Assembly (NCBI RefSeq): GCF_015291745.1 | Contig: NZ_CP030059.1 | Span: 682,001 to 746,000, forward strand | From: Bradyrhizobium sp. CCBAU 53351 | GTDB taxonomy: Bacteria; Pseudomonadota; Alphaproteobacteria; Rhizobiales; Xanthobacteraceae | Direction: 5' to 3' | Length of the DNA: 64,000 nucleotides | Shown here: piece after piece, positions 51,874 through 61,544 of the stretch | How positions within the stretch are numbered: position 1 is the first letter of the stretch | Layout: every line of letters starts with the position of its first letter | Translations under genes and position numbers: made by a program | The notes under the pieces: model-generated | Told to the model about the DNA's origin: nothing | Databases searched by the model: none | The model's input: only the letters and a program-made list of their open reading frames with translations

Positions 51874-53592
51874 GTGGCCAACGACACCAAGACGCAGGAA
51901 TCCGCCCAATACTCAGCCCCCCAGCACGCATCCCCCAAACGCCTGCCGCTGGCGGAAGAGGGGATCATGGAAACCCTGCTGCTGCCATTCTCGCCGCGCT
52001 TCATCGTGCTGACGATCTGCGCGGTCGTCACCGCGCTGTTGATCGGCATCGGCATCGCCGACCGCAAGATCTTCGACATCCTCTTGGTGCCGATCCTGAT
52101 TTTCGGCGCGCTGACGCTGCTCGGTGTCCGCGATCTCCTGCAGAAGAGCCACGCGGTGCTGCGCAACTATCCGATTTCGGCGCATATCCGCTTCCTGCTC
52201 GAAGAGATCCGCCCCGAGATGCGGCAATATTTCTTCGAGAGCGAGAAGGACGGCATGCCGTTCTCGCGCGACACCCGCGCGGTGGTCTATCAGCGTGCCA
52301 AGATGGAGCTCGACAAGCGTCCGTTCGGCACCCAGGAGGACGTCTACCGCGAGGGTTATGAGTGGATGCATCACTCGGTCGCGCCGAAGACGCACGCCCA
52401 GGAGAAATTCCGCATCACCATCGGCGGCCCCGACTGCAAGAAGCCGTATTCGGCATCGGTGTTCAACATCTCAGCGATGAGCTTCGGCGCGCTCAGTCCG
52501 AACGCGGTGCGGGCGCTCAATGCCGGCGCGAAGAAAGGCGGCTTCGCGCATGACACCGGCGAGGGCGGCGTCAGCCCCTATCATCGCGAGATGGGCGGCG
52601 ACATCATCTGGGAAATCGGCTCCGGCTATTTCGGCTGCCGACGTCTGGACGGCGCCTTCGATCCCGAGGCGTTCGCGCGCGTCGCCGGCGACGACCAGAT
52701 CAAGATGGTCGAGCTCAAGGTCAGCCAGGGCGCCAAGCCCGGCCATGGCGGCGTGCTGCCGGCGGCAAAAGTCTCGGAGGAGATCTCCAAGATCCGCGGC
52801 GTCGCGATGGGCGAGGACTGCATCTCGCCGGCCTCGCACCGCGCGTTCTCCACGCCGACCGGCATGATGCAGTTCATCGCCGAGATGCGCCGCCTCTCGG
52901 GCGGCAAGCCGGCCGGCTTCAAGCTCTGCATTGGTCATCCCTGGGAATTCCTGGCGATCTGCAAGGCAATGCTCGAGACCGGCATCTATCCTGATTTCAT
53001 CGTCGTGGACGGCAATGAAGGCGGCACCGGCGCGGCGCCGCTGGAGTTCATGGATCATCTGGGCATGCCGATGCGCGAGGGCGTCAATTTCGTCCACAAC
53101 GCGCTGATCGGCATCAATGCGCGCGACCGCATCAGGATCGGCGCGTCCGGCAAGATCGCCACCGCCTTCGACATGGCGCGGGCGATGGCGATCGGCGCGG
53201 ACTATTGCAACTCGGCGCGCGGCTTCATGTTCTCGCTCGGCTGCATCCAGTCGCTGAGCTGCCACACCGATCGCTGTCCGACCGGAGTGGCGACGCAGGA
53301 TCCGACGCGGGCGCGCGCCCTCTACGTGCCGCTCAAGATCGATCGCGTGCACAATTATCACCACGCGACGCTGCATTCGTTGACCGAGCTGATCGCCGCC
53401 GCGGGCCTCGAGCATCCGCAGCAGCTGCGTCCGATCCATTTCAGCCAACGGACGTCGACGACGCAGGTGCAATCCTTCGCCCAGCTCTATCCGGCGCTGC
53501 GTCCGGGCGAGCTGATCGACGGCACCGAGGACCCGCGCTTTAGCGATGCCTGGCGGATGGCACGGGCGGACACGTTCCAGCCGGTGCTGTAG
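51874..53592 (+). CDS. Membrane-anchored FMN-binding glutamate synthase-family protein
   Basis: 572 aa. Two hydrophobic segments near the N terminus (about 42-62 and 68-85) precede a GltS-type (beta/alpha)8 FMN domain: SVFNISAMSFGALSPNAVRA, GEGGVSPYHREMGGDIIWEI, VSQGAKPGHGGVLPAAKV, IVVDGNEGGTGAAPLEFM, and RIGASGKIATAFDMARAMAI. A cysteine cluster GCIQSLSCHTDRCPTGVATQ matches the 3Fe-4S site of glutamate synthase. No glutaminase domain is present, so the ammonia source and true substrate are unknown. GTG 51874 with GAGGATCGG upstream. Confidence 0.87.
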   Translation: MANDTKTQESAQYSAPQHASPKRLPLAEEGIMETLLLPFSPRFIVLTICAVVTALLIGIGIADRKIFDILLVPILIFGALTLLGVRDLLQKSHAVLRNYPISAHIRFLLEEIRPEMRQYFFESEKDGMPFSRDTRAVVYQRAKMELDKRPFGTQEDVYREGYEWMHHSVAPKTHAQEKFRITIGGPDCKKPYSASVFNISAMSFGALSPNAVRALNAGAKKGGFAHDTGEGGVSPYHREMGGDIIWEIGSGYFGCRRLDGAFDPEAFARVAGDDQIKMVELKVSQGAKPGHGGVLPAAKVSEEISKIRGVAMGEDCISPASHRAFSTPTGMMQFIAEMRRLSGGKPAGFKLCIGHPWEFLAICKAMLETGIYPDFIVVDGNEGGTGAAPLEFMDHLGMPMREGVNFVHNALIGINARDRIRIGASGKIATAFDMARAMAIGADYCNSARGFMFSLGCIQSLSCHTDRCPTGVATQDPTRARALYVPLKIDRVHNYHHATLHSLTELIAAAGLEHPQQLRPIHFSQRTSTTQVQSFAQLYPALRPGELIDGTEDPRFSDAWRMARADTFQPVL

Positions 53593-53692
53593 CGGCACCG
53601 CTTCGCCCCACCGCGATACCGGTCCGCACAATCACGCCGAGAGCGGGGCGGGCTTTTAACGGTTGGTTCAACTTTGGGTGTAAATTGTGCCC

Positions 53693-53932
53693 ATGGACGA
53701 ACGACGCGACAAGGCGAGACATCGTGTGCTGAAGGCCGGAACGATCGAGTTCGGCGGCGGCGCGATCGACTGCACCGTCCGCAACCTGTCCGACACCGGC
53801 GCTGCGCTCGACGTCACCAGCCCGGTCGGCATCCCCGAACATTTCACGCTGTTTGTCCCGGCCGACGGAGCCCATCTGTCCTGCACCGTGGTCTGGCGCA
53901 AGGAGAAGCGGATCGGCGTGCGGTTCGGGTGA
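53693..53932 (+). CDS. PilZ-domain protein
   Basis: 79 aa single-domain protein from ATG 53693. It has the RxxxR motif (RRDKARHRVLKAG) and the second c-di-GMP motif CTVRNLSDTGAALDV, in the D/NxSxxG form, followed by VVWRKEKRIGVRFG. It therefore probably binds cyclic di-GMP. Its partner is not evident; the chemoreceptor lies 1.5 kb further on. Confidence 0.87.
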   Translation: MDERRDKARHRVLKAGTIEFGGGAIDCTVRNLSDTGAALDVTSPVGIPEHFTLFVPADGAHLSCTVVWRKEKRIGVRFG

Positions 53933-53968
53933 GGGGGAGTTGGAGCGCTATTCGCGACGCCGCTCGCC

Positions 53969-55264
53969 TCATCCCGTCTCGACCTCGCTCAACCGGCTCG
54001 CCAAGATCTTGTCGATCCGTCGTCCGTCGAGATCGATCACCTCGATATGCCAGCCGCCGAAGTCGAAGGCATCGCCGGTGTCGGGCAGCGCGCTGAATTG
54101 TTGCAGCACGAGGCCCGCCACGGTGTTGTAACGGTGCGGCGGCAATTCGACGCCGAGCAGCTCGCCGAATTCGTCGACCGGCATCCAGCCGGAGATCAGG
54201 AATGAATCGTCTGCGCGCCTGACATAAGCCGGCTCCGGCGGTCCCGCTTCAGAATGGAAGGCGCCGACGATCGACTCGAGGATGTCGGCGGCCGTCACCA
54301 TGCCTTCGAAGCCACCATATTCGTCGTAGACGAAGCCGACATGAACCGGAGCAGTTTTCAGAATGGTCAGCACGTCGCGCGCGTCTGCCGACGCCGGGAT
54401 GCCGGGCGCCTCGCGCACCAGCGCGCGCAGATCGGGCTCGCGTTCGTTCATAAAGGCGACCAGGAGGTCCTTGGCCTGGAGCACGCCGATCGGCTTGTCG
54501 CGGTCGCCGTCGGAGACGGGAAAGCGCGAGTGCGGGCTCTTGGCGATGATCTCCTGGATGGCGGCGAAATCGTCGTTCAGGTCGATCTCGTCGACCTCCG
54601 TGCGCGGCGTCATGACCGCGCCCACCGGACGGTCGCCGAGCCGCATCACGCCGGCGATCATCTCCTTCTCGCCGGGCTCGAGCACGCCTGCGCTCTCGGC
54701 CTCGCTGACGAGGTGATGGATCTCGTCCTCGGAGACCTTCTCCTCGGACTTGCCGCCGCGGCCGAGCAAAGTGAGGATCAGCTTGCCGGAGAGGTCGAGC
54801 AGGAAGACCAGCGGCAGCGAGACCTTCGCGAGAATGTGCATCGCCGGCGCGACCCTCACCGCAATGCTCTCGGGGTCGCGCAGCGCCACCTGCTTCGGCA
54901 CCAGCTCGCCGACGATCAGGGTGGCGTAGGTGATCAGCGTGACGACGAGGCCGACGCCCACGATGTCGGCAACGCCGGGGGACAGGCCGAGCTCGAGCAG
55001 CCATTGCGTCAGCCGCTGTCCGAGCGTCGCGCCCGAGAACGCGCCGGAGAGCACCCCGACCAGTGTGATGCCGATCTGCACCGTCGAGAGGAACTTGCCG
55101 GGATCGGCCGCCAGGGTCAGCGCCCGCTCGGCGCCGCGCACGCCCTTGGCCGCGAGCAGCGACAGCCGGGCCGGACGAGACGAGACCACGGCCAGCTCGG
55201 ACATGGACAGGAGGCCGTTGATGACGATCAGGACGACGACGATGACGAGTTCGACGGAGAGCAT
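53969..55264 (-). CDS. CNNM/HlyC-CorC family transporter-like protein
   Basis: 431 aa inner-membrane protein. DUF21 membrane domain (about 1-190; VIVVVLIVINGLLSMSELAV at the start, GITLVGVLSGAFSGATLGQR), then a CBS pair (about 210-335; MTPRTEVDEIDLNDDF, RFPVSDGDRDKPIGVLQAKD) and a C-terminal CorC/HlyC domain (about 345-425; SGWMPVDEFGELLGVELP, YNTVAGLVLQQFSALP). Relatives handle Mg2+ or Co2+. Complete length for the family. Confidence 0.92.
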   Translation of the reverse strand: MLSVELVIVVVLIVINGLLSMSELAVVSSRPARLSLLAAKGVRGAERALTLAADPGKFLSTVQIGITLVGVLSGAFSGATLGQRLTQWLLELGLSPGVADIVGVGLVVTLITYATLIVGELVPKQVALRDPESIAVRVAPAMHILAKVSLPLVFLLDLSGKLILTLLGRGGKSEEKVSEDEIHHLVSEAESAGVLEPGEKEMIAGVMRLGDRPVGAVMTPRTEVDEIDLNDDFAAIQEIIAKSPHSRFPVSDGDRDKPIGVLQAKDLLVAFMNEREPDLRALVREAPGIPASADARDVLTILKTAPVHVGFVYDEYGGFEGMVTAADILESIVGAFHSEAGPPEPAYVRRADDSFLISGWMPVDEFGELLGVELPPHRYNTVAGLVLQQFSALPDTGDAFDFGGWHIEVIDLDGRRIDKILASRLSEVETG

Positions 55265-55507
55265 CGGGTTTCCGAGGTAAGGGAGTGTGGCCGGATTAGC
55301 GGCACACGCCTTGATATAGGTATTCGGCGAGGAAATGCCGTCAATTTTGCCGCATCCGAACGCCCCAGGGAACCCGCGCGCGACAATGGTCCCGGAGATC
55401 CGCGACCACCTGACACTCCGCGGAACTACGGAGCGATGCTTAACGGCCCCTTAGTGGCCCGCCGCTAGGTTTTCGAGATTGCAGAAATGTATTCGGGGGA
55501 CCCAAAG

Positions 55508-57583
55508 ATGCGGATCGGGAAGCTTTTCGCGCTGTCGATGCTGACGGTGACGGTTTTTGCGGTCATCCTCGGCGCCGAGGTGCTGATACCCCAGACGCGC
55601 ATCTTCACGAACCGCTCCGACGCCATCAAGACGGTCGATGCCTTTGGTGCGATGCTGACGGTCAGCCAGCATGTCGCCGGACTTCGTGCGCCCTACATCT
55701 CGCCGATCTTCCAGGAAGGCGTTGCGACGCAGGCGCAGAGCGAAGCGGCCGGGAAGGCTGCGAAAGCGGCCGATGCCGGATTCGAGGCCGCAAGGCGCGC
55801 CGTCCTGGTGCTCGATGACAGCGCAGCGATGATCGAAACCCTGGATCGCACCGCCCGACGGCTGAAGGATATCTATACTGCGGCAGACCGCGCGATGAGC
55901 GTTCCCCTGGCGGCACGCGACAGTGCCGTGGTCAAGGGCTTCCTGCCCGCCGTTGCCGAAGTCATCAGCAACATCGAGCCCATCATGAACCGGCTCGAAG
56001 GGCAGGTCGTCAATGCCGATTCCTCGCTCGCGGCGCTCTTGAGCCTGGCGCGGACCGCACAGGATCTGCGTGTCTCGGCCGGCAGCCGCGCCGCCACACT
56101 GTCGCCGGCGCTGTCCGCGCGTCGCCCGCTCGTAGCGGCCGAATTCTCGCTGATGGACCGCATGCAGGGGCGTGTCGAAGCCGACCGCGAGCGCATCGAA
56201 GCCGGCATGCAGCAGCTCGGCAATCCGCCCCGCATCGCCTCCGCACTGAAGGCTGCGACGGAATCCTATTTTGGCAAAGCAGCTCCGATCGTGGACAAGG
56301 AGATGCCCGCGGCAAGAGGCGACGGCAAGTATGGCACCAACGCCGAGGAGCTGGCGAACGTCATCGTCCCCGCCATCCAGATGTTCTACGGCGTGCGCGA
56401 CGCCGCGCTGGCCGAAGCGGCCGAGCGTGCCATTGCTGCGCGCAACGGCGCCCTGGCGATGCTGGCGTTGGCCGGCGTTGCCGTGCTTGCCCTGCTCGGA
56501 ACCCTCGGTGGCGTGACCATGATGCTGCGCAGCCGCGTGGTGACGCCGCTCGGCCGGATCGCGGACGTGATCGGAACGCTCGCCGCTGGACAGCACGACG
56601 TCGAGATTCCCGCGACGGGCCGCAATGACGAGATCGGCCAGGTGGCGGGCTCGCTGCAGCACTTCAAGAATTCCTTGCTCGCCAAGAAGCAAGCCGACGA
56701 GGCGGCCGCGGTCGAGGCCGAGGCGAAGCTGCGGCGCAGCCAGCGCATGGACCAGATCGCGCGCGAATTCGAAGCCATGATCGGTGACGTCATCAACACG
56801 GTGTCGTCGGCCTCGTCCGAGCTGGAAGTGTCCGCGGGCACGTTGACCAGCACGGCCGATCAATCGGAGAAGGTCACCGCAACCGTCGCGGCCGCCTCCG
56901 AACAGGCTTCCACCAACGTGCAGACCGTGGCCGCGGCGGCCGAGGAGATGGCCTCCTCGGTCGACGAGATCAGCCGCCAGGTGCAGGACTCCGCGCGGAT
57001 CGCCGGTGAGGCGGTGCAGCAGGCCGGGCGGACCAACGACCATGTCGGCGAACTCGCCAGGGCCGCGGGGCGGATCGGCGACGTCGTCGAGCTCATCAGC
57101 CAGATCGCGGGCCAGACCAATCTTCTCGCCCTCAACGCCACCATCGAGGCGGCGCGCGCCGGCGAGGCCGGGCGCGGCTTCGCGGTCGTCGCCTCCGAGG
57201 TCAAGGCGCTCGCCGAGCAGACCGCCAAGGCCACCGGCGAGATCAGCCAGCAGATCTCGGGAATTCAGGCCGCGACGGACGAATCCGTCGGCGCCATCAA
57301 GGCGATCGGCGACACCATCACCCGCATGTCGGAGATCGCGTCCGCGATCGCCTCGGCGGTCGAGGAGCAGGGCGCGGCCACGCGGGAGATTTCCCGCAAC
57401 GTGCAGCAGGCCGCGCGCGGCACCCAGCAGGTCTCCGCCAGCATCGTCGACGTCCAGCGCGGCGCCAGCCAGACCGGCTCGGCGTCCGCCAACGTGCTCA
57501 ATTCCGCGAGATCGCTGTCCGGCGAGAGCACGCGCCTCAAGATCGAGGTCGGAAAATTCCTGGACGCCATCCGCGCGGCGTAG
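55508..57583 (+). CDS. Methyl-accepting chemotaxis protein
   Basis: 691 aa from ATG 55508 ([19 protein letters not shown]); the frame opens 7 codons earlier. TM1 about 5-25, a long periplasmic helical sensor (about 30-310), TM2 about 314-339, HAMP about 340-393 ([21 protein letters not shown]), a signalling domain with the hairpin [20 protein letters not shown] / [20 protein letters not shown], and a flanking helix [21 protein letters not shown]. The ligand is unknown. No che genes adjoin. Confidence 0.93.
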   Translation: MRIGKLFALSMLTVTVFAVILGAEVLIPQTRIFTNRSDAIKTVDAFGAMLTVSQHVAGLRAPYISPIFQEGVATQAQSEAAGKAAKAADAGFEAARRAVLVLDDSAAMIETLDRTARRLKDIYTAADRAMSVPLAARDSAVVKGFLPAVAEVISNIEPIMNRLEGQVVNADSSLAALLSLARTAQDLRVSAGSRAATLSPALSARRPLVAAEFSLMDRMQGRVEADRERIEAGMQQLGNPPRIASALKAATESYFGKAAPIVDKEMPAARGDGKYGTNAEELANVIVPAIQMFYGVRDAALAEAAERAIAARNGALAMLALAGVAVLALLGTLGGVTMMLRSRVVTPLGRIADVIGTLAAGQHDVEIPATGRNDEIGQVAGSLQHFKNSLLAKKQADEAAAVEAEAKLRRSQRMDQIAREFEAMIGDVINTVSSASSELEVSAGTLTSTADQSEKVTATVAAASEQASTNVQTVAAAAEEMASSVDEISRQVQDSARIAGEAVQQAGRTNDHVGELARAAGRIGDVVELISQIAGQTNLLALNATIEAARAGEAGRGFAVVASEVKALAEQTAKATGEISQQISGIQAATDESVGAIKAIGDTITRMSEIASAIASAVEEQGAATREISRNVQQAARGTQQVSASIVDVQRGASQTGSASANVLNSARSLSGESTRLKIEVGKFLDAIRAA

Positions 57584-57645
57584 AGCTCGAGCGTCTCTCT
57601 CCGCTCAGAGAGACAATCACATTTGAAAAGCGACGTGCCCGCGGC

Positions 57646-57780
57646 CCATCCTTCGAGACGCGCGCAAATGCGCGCTCCTCAGGATGAGGACGGAGTGTGC
57701 GGCTGCAGCTTCAACGGGCGCTGACGCTGCTGAGCCTGATCCTGAGGAGCCCGCGCAAGCGGGCGTCTCGAAGGACGAGG
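57646..57780. repeat. Pair of inverted palindromic elements
   Basis: The first element (57647-57688) reads CCATCCTTCGAGACGCGCGC and ends CTCCTCAGGATGAGG. The second (57737-57780) is roughly its reverse complement, starting CCTGATCCTGAGGAGC and ending CGTCTCGAAGGACGAGG. Together they form a long inverted repeat in the gap between the convergent chemoreceptor and porin genes. Confidence 0.7.
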
Positions 57781-57811
57781 CGCGCGCCCGGACGGCGCCG
57801 TCAGTCGTCGC

Positions 57812-59806
57812 TCAGAACTCGCCGTGCAGCCGTCCTGAGAACACCGACACCGGGCCGCGGTCGGCATTGTAGGCGGGGTTGACGATGAGCTGGTAGTCGG
57901 CCGTGAAGGTCAGCGCCTTGTTCAGCGCGTAGGCGTAGTAGGTCTCCAGCACGCGTTCCCTGCGGTAGTTGAGCCGGCCATCGCCAATCAAGGGGCCGAG
58001 GCCGCCGGCGGCGATGAAGTCGCGATGGTCCTGCGACAGCGCGTTGACGGCGCCCGCAAGTGCGACGACGTCGTCGGGCCGGCCCCATCTCGTTCCTTTC
58101 ACCGAGACGCCGCCGGACAGGCTGCGGTCGATGTCCGTGAAGGCCATGATCTCGTTGCGGCCGTCGTTCCAGCTCCAGCGGCCGAACACGCCGAAATCGT
58201 CGGTGATCGCCTGCTCGACGTTGAAGGCGTAGCCATATTTGATACGGCCGCGACGGGTCTGGGTGATGTCGACGCCGAATGCCGGATTGTCCAGCGTCTC
58301 GCGATAGCTGCCGGAGAACGCGCTGTTGACGAAGCCGAGCGTGCGCAGCTTGCCGGGCATGCCGAATAGTGAATAGCGCGTCTCGAGCTCCATGACATAT
58401 TCGCCGCGGCGGCCGACATTCATGTCGAAATTGTTCGAATTGGAAACAGCGCCCACCAGGAAGTAGCCGGCGCGCAGCGCCCACTGCTTCTGATTCAATT
58501 CCGCGGTGGCGCCATAGCCCAGGCCGAGCTTGTCGGCGGCATAGTCGAAGGCGCCCGACGCCCAGATCGACCAGTTCATGAAGTCCTTGCGCGGATCATG
58601 CGCGTAGGAATTGCCGTCGAATACGTCGACCACGGAGAATTTGCCGACCTGCAGGGTCAGGCGTGAGACGTCGACCTTGCTCGCGAGTTGAAACTGACCG
58701 CTGGCAAGCTCCTCCTGCTCGCCGCCGAAGCCGAAGGTGTGGCGCACGAACAGCCGCGAGGCGTTGAAATGCGGATAGGGGAAGCCCGACTTCTGCGCTT
58801 CGCCATTGGTGAAGCCCGCGGCGCCCGTCGTGTTGTTGAAACCGAAGCCCTGGAGTAGCTCGGGATTGAAATAGACCTCGCCGCCGTCCCACAGCCGCGC
58901 ATTCAGATAGAGCGAGTTGCTCCAGGTCTGCTGGAAATCCGGGGACGGCAGCAGGCTGTTGGGCCCGGTATAGGGCGCGCGGAACGCCGGGTAGCCCTGC
59001 CCCAGCGCGGTCGACTGGCCGTGGATCTCCCAGCGGTTCGACTCTGTGTCGGTGACGTCCGACTTCGGATTGTAGGTCGGCACGCCCGGCCAGTCGATCT
59101 TGCGATTGAGACCGATCCGCAGGCTGTGAAAATCCATCGACGAGGCATATTGCGCGCCGGAGGGGAAGGTGACGTTGGCGTTGTCGAACTTGCTGTAGAG
59201 ATATTCGAGCCGCGCGGTCCAATGCGGGGCGAAGGCATATTCGGCGCCGCCGCCCGCGGTCCAACCGAGCCGTGTGTGCAGCACCTTCTCTTCGACGCCG
59301 CCGTTCGGCGTCGAGAGAAAGCGCTCGCCGGTGAAGGCTGCGCCGCCGGTGGCGTAAAACAGCCAATTGCCGCTGGTGTAGCCGAGCCGCGCGCGCAGGC
59401 TAGCGACATAGTCCCAGCGTTCCTCCGCGAACGACAGCGCGGTCCCCGTCGACGACACCACGTGGTTGGAGGGCAGATAGTTCGGAAAGGAAATGTCGCC
59501 TTCGACGCCGAGCAGCAGGCCCGAATTGAGGCGCCAATTGTAGCCGGCCTGCACGCCGCCGGTCGCGCCGGTGAAGACGTTGTTGTCGGTTGCGAACAAG
59601 GGATCGGTCAGCGTCGCCGATGAGGTGCCGCGGGTGACGCCGACATGCGCGCCGATATAGAGGCCAGTCCAGTCATAGACCGCTTTCAGCGCCGGCGCCT
59701 TCAGCGGCAGATCGGCGGCACGGCTGGCGGCGGGAACGGCCAGCACGCCCGAGGCGATTGCCGCAGCTGTCCGCAAGTACCTGAAGCGATAGCCCCTCAA
59801 CGTCAC
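57812..59806 (-). CDS. Two-barrel outer-membrane protein: Omp25-like barrel fused to OprB-type porin
   Basis: 664 aa from GTG 59806 (VTLRGYRFRYLRTAAAIASG), or 680 aa from ATG 59854. After a signal ending SRAAD, residues about 45-255 are an 8-stranded Omp25/RopB-like barrel: VYDWTGLYIGAHVGVTRGTS, GGVQAGYNWRLNSGLLLGVE, YVASLRARLGYTSGNWLFYA, GWTAGGGAEYAFAPHWTARL, LRIGLNRKI. Residues about 270-664 match carbohydrate-selective porins (OprB): NRWEIHGQSTALGQGYPAFR, GGEVYFNPELLQGFGFNNTT, TLQVGKFSVVDVFDGNSYAH, and ALTFTADYQLIVNPAYNADR with a terminal aromatic (HGEF). Both domains look complete. It probably takes up sugars or other solutes across the outer membrane. Confidence 0.86.
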   Translation of the reverse strand: MTLRGYRFRYLRTAAAIASGVLAVPAASRAADLPLKAPALKAVYDWTGLYIGAHVGVTRGTSSATLTDPLFATDNNVFTGATGGVQAGYNWRLNSGLLLGVEGDISFPNYLPSNHVVSSTGTALSFAEERWDYVASLRARLGYTSGNWLFYATGGAAFTGERFLSTPNGGVEEKVLHTRLGWTAGGGAEYAFAPHWTARLEYLYSKFDNANVTFPSGAQYASSMDFHSLRIGLNRKIDWPGVPTYNPKSDVTDTESNRWEIHGQSTALGQGYPAFRAPYTGPNSLLPSPDFQQTWSNSLYLNARLWDGGEVYFNPELLQGFGFNNTTGAAGFTNGEAQKSGFPYPHFNASRLFVRHTFGFGGEQEELASGQFQLASKVDVSRLTLQVGKFSVVDVFDGNSYAHDPRKDFMNWSIWASGAFDYAADKLGLGYGATAELNQKQWALRAGYFLVGAVSNSNNFDMNVGRRGEYVMELETRYSLFGMPGKLRTLGFVNSAFSGSYRETLDNPAFGVDITQTRRGRIKYGYAFNVEQAITDDFGVFGRWSWNDGRNEIMAFTDIDRSLSGGVSVKGTRWGRPDDVVALAGAVNALSQDHRDFIAAGGLGPLIGDGRLNYRRERVLETYYAYALNKALTFTADYQLIVNPAYNADRGPVSVFSGRLHGEF

Positions 59807-59969
59807 AACGCCGCCCCCAACACACGAATGGTCCCCATTCGCCGCAGCCGACATCCCTGCCGATTCGCGACGATCCTGTCATCAGGTCCTTGGCTTGTTC
59901 ACGCGATCTGTCGAGATGATCTCGGTTCGGCGCGATTTCTTCCAAGGTTCCAGATCTTGGCACGAACAT

Positions 59970-59990
59970 TATTGCGATTAATTCGCAATA
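59970..59990. promoter_or_regulatory. 21-bp palindrome TATTGCGA-N5-TCGCAATA upstream of the porin gene
   Basis: Arms TATTGCGA and TCGCAATA are exact reverse complements around TTAAT, about 165 nt upstream of the porin start. The spacing and A/T centre recall metal-regulator boxes of alphaproteobacteria but the sequence does not match a known consensus well. Candidate operator. The rest of the gap 59807-60181 holds only the terminator below. Confidence 0.5.
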
Positions 59991-60061
59991 GCAACTGGCG
60001 TGGATTGTCACATGGAGTGTTTCGCATCGCTGTGTGACGGGACGGCAACAAATTCGAGGGG

Positions 60062-60105
60062 GCCGAAAAGAAGACCCCGCCCGGGGGGGACAGCCGGGCG
60101 GGGTC
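60062..60105 (-). terminator. Rho-independent terminator of the small secreted protein gene
   Basis: On the minus strand GACCCCGCCCGG pairs perfectly with CCGGGCGGGGTC (12 bp; positions 60094-60105 and 60073-60084), followed by the T-rich tail CTTCTTTTC. It lies about 76 nt after the stop at 60182. Confidence 0.85.
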
Positions 60106-60181
60106 GGGGGCACGACACGGGGTGGATGAGGCGCCCGTGTCGGACGCAGGATCCACGAGAGATCGGCCTCAGGTACTCAAA

Positions 60182-60445
60182 TCAGTAGCAGGTACGAACG
60201 CGGCCGACGTACTGGCCGAAGGCGTTGTACTGGGCGACCCAGCCGCAGCGGTGATAGCCGTAGTAATAGGGGTCGTTGCTGGCGGCGATCGCAGAGCCGA
60301 CGACGGCGGCAGTGGCGATGCCGGCACCGACACCCCAGACCCAACCGGGCTGCTTGGCTTCGGCCGAGGAGGTGGTGGACACGATGCTGCCGGTGACGGC
60401 GAGGGCAGCGAGGGCGACGGCGGCAATCTTGGTCTTGATCGACAT
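60182..60445 (-). CDS. Small secreted Gly/Tyr-rich protein of unknown function
   Basis: 87 aa from ATG 60445 (MSIKTKIAAVALAALAVTG), with GGAG 6 nt ahead; longer frames are unlikely. The signal peptide ends near AEAKQ. The mature part has a glycine/alanine hydrophobic segment (WVWGVGAGIATAAVVGSAIA) and an aromatic tail (NDPYYYGYHRCGWVAQYNAF; ending RVRTCY). Two cysteines could pair. A type common in Bradyrhizobium-like genomes; no function known. Confidence 0.75.
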   Translation of the reverse strand: MSIKTKIAAVALAALAVTGSIVSTTSSAEAKQPGWVWGVGAGIATAAVVGSAIAASNDPYYYGYHRCGWVAQYNAFGQYVGRVRTCY

Positions 60446-60584
60446 GTGAAACTCCATCCGGGTTGAGGCGGTCCGTTGTGGCCCGCGTGCCCAGTTTGAC
60501 GGAGGCTCCACGCGTCCGGTTCGAATGCGGCAAAGCCGCTGCCGGACCTGTGAACTTTCTCGAATGATTCCAGCAGGATATGGG

Positions 60585-61391
60585 CTAGCCCAGAGGCCCC
60601 TTGGCGAGCCTGTTCACGTCGAAGTTATCGACCTCTTCAAGCAATTCGCAAAAGGCCCTCGCGCCCTGGTCGAGCAGCCGCTCGCCTTTCGCAGGCTCAG
60701 CCAATGTCGCGTTGCCGACTGCGCCGCTGGCGTTGAGATCCTGCGCCTGCCAGGCAAAGGGCGCGGGCCGCTGCGTCGACAGCCAGCGATATTGCTTCGC
60801 CATCGCGACACTGCTCGCGGGAAAATCCGCGACCGCATCTTTCCGCACCTGATCGGGATAGCGCGCCAGCATGATCGAGGTCTCGATCGCGCCGCCGTGG
60901 ATGCCGTGACGCACTTCCTCGGCCGGGAACAATTGATCCGCGCCCGACAGCCGTGACCACGATGTCGTCACCACGAACAGCTTGTGATGCGCGCGCAGGT
61001 CCTGCGCGACCAGCATCATCGCCGCGCTGTTGCCGCCATGGCTGGTGATGATGACGAGCTTCTTCACGCCGCGCCGCGCGATGTCCTCGCCGATCCCGGT
61101 CCACCGCTTCAGCGCCGCTTCGTTCGGCAGCGTCTGCGTGCCCGGATAGTCGATATGCTCGGTGGAGATCCCGATCGGTTCAACCGGCAGGAACGTCGCT
61201 GGAACGCTTCCCGGCAACAGTTCGCGCACGCGGGCCAGATAGGCGTCAGCGATTAGCACGTCTGTCGTGAGCGGCAGATGGGGGCCATGCTGTTCGGTCG
61301 CCGCCAGCGGCAGCACCGCGATCCAGCGCGCCGTCTCCGCGGCGGGCGCATCGGCCCAGCGGATTGCGGTCCAGTCGTGGGACGGCGTCAT
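60585..61391 (-). CDS. Creatininase family protein
   Basis: 268 aa from ATG 61391 (MTPSHDWTAIRW); GTG 61418 is an alternative. Metal-dependent amidohydrolase family. Metal-binding segments: LPLAATEQHGPHLPLTTDVL (Glu, His, Asp), IITSHGGNSAAMMLVAQDL (His), and HGIHGGAIETSIML (Glu). All key ligands are present, so activity is likely. The substrate could be a cyclic amide or related compound. Divergent from the NitT/TauT importer operon at 61545, which may supply it. Confidence 0.88.
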   Translation of the reverse strand: MTPSHDWTAIRWADAPAAETARWIAVLPLAATEQHGPHLPLTTDVLIADAYLARVRELLPGSVPATFLPVEPIGISTEHIDYPGTQTLPNEAALKRWTGIGEDIARRGVKKLVIITSHGGNSAAMMLVAQDLRAHHKLFVVTTSWSRLSGADQLFPAEEVRHGIHGGAIETSIMLARYPDQVRKDAVADFPASSVAMAKQYRWLSTQRPAPFAWQAQDLNASGAVGNATLAEPAKGERLLDQGARAFCELLEEVDNFDVNRLAKGPLG

Positions 61392-61430
61392 CAAGGTTTC
61401 TTTGCCCGAATTTGTCACGTAATTTGCGCT

Positions 61431-61469
61431 ATCAGGGGATGCGGACCCGGCTGGTTCGCGTCCCCTGAT
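61431..61469. promoter_or_regulatory. 13-bp stem inverted repeat between creatininase and importer genes
   Basis: ATCAGGGGATGCG (61431-61443) pairs with CGCGTCCCCTGAT (61457-61469) with a single G-U, around a 13-nt loop. It lies 75 nt upstream of the importer start and 40 nt upstream of the creatininase start. Operator or leader hairpin; no known riboswitch class matches. Confidence 0.5.
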
Positions 61470-61544
61470 GTCATGCGGTTCTATCGCGTTGCGTTCATAT
61501 GAGCCAGATGCGATTGGGTTTTAAGCGATCGACGGAGTGCCATT

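Noticed and set aside
55451..57043. 530-codon open frame on the minus strand
   Set aside because: Shadow of the chemoreceptor gene.
61431..61469. Known riboswitch in the importer leader
   Set aside because: The stem is strong but loops do not match TPP, THF, guanidine or other classes I could test by eye; kept only as an inverted repeat.
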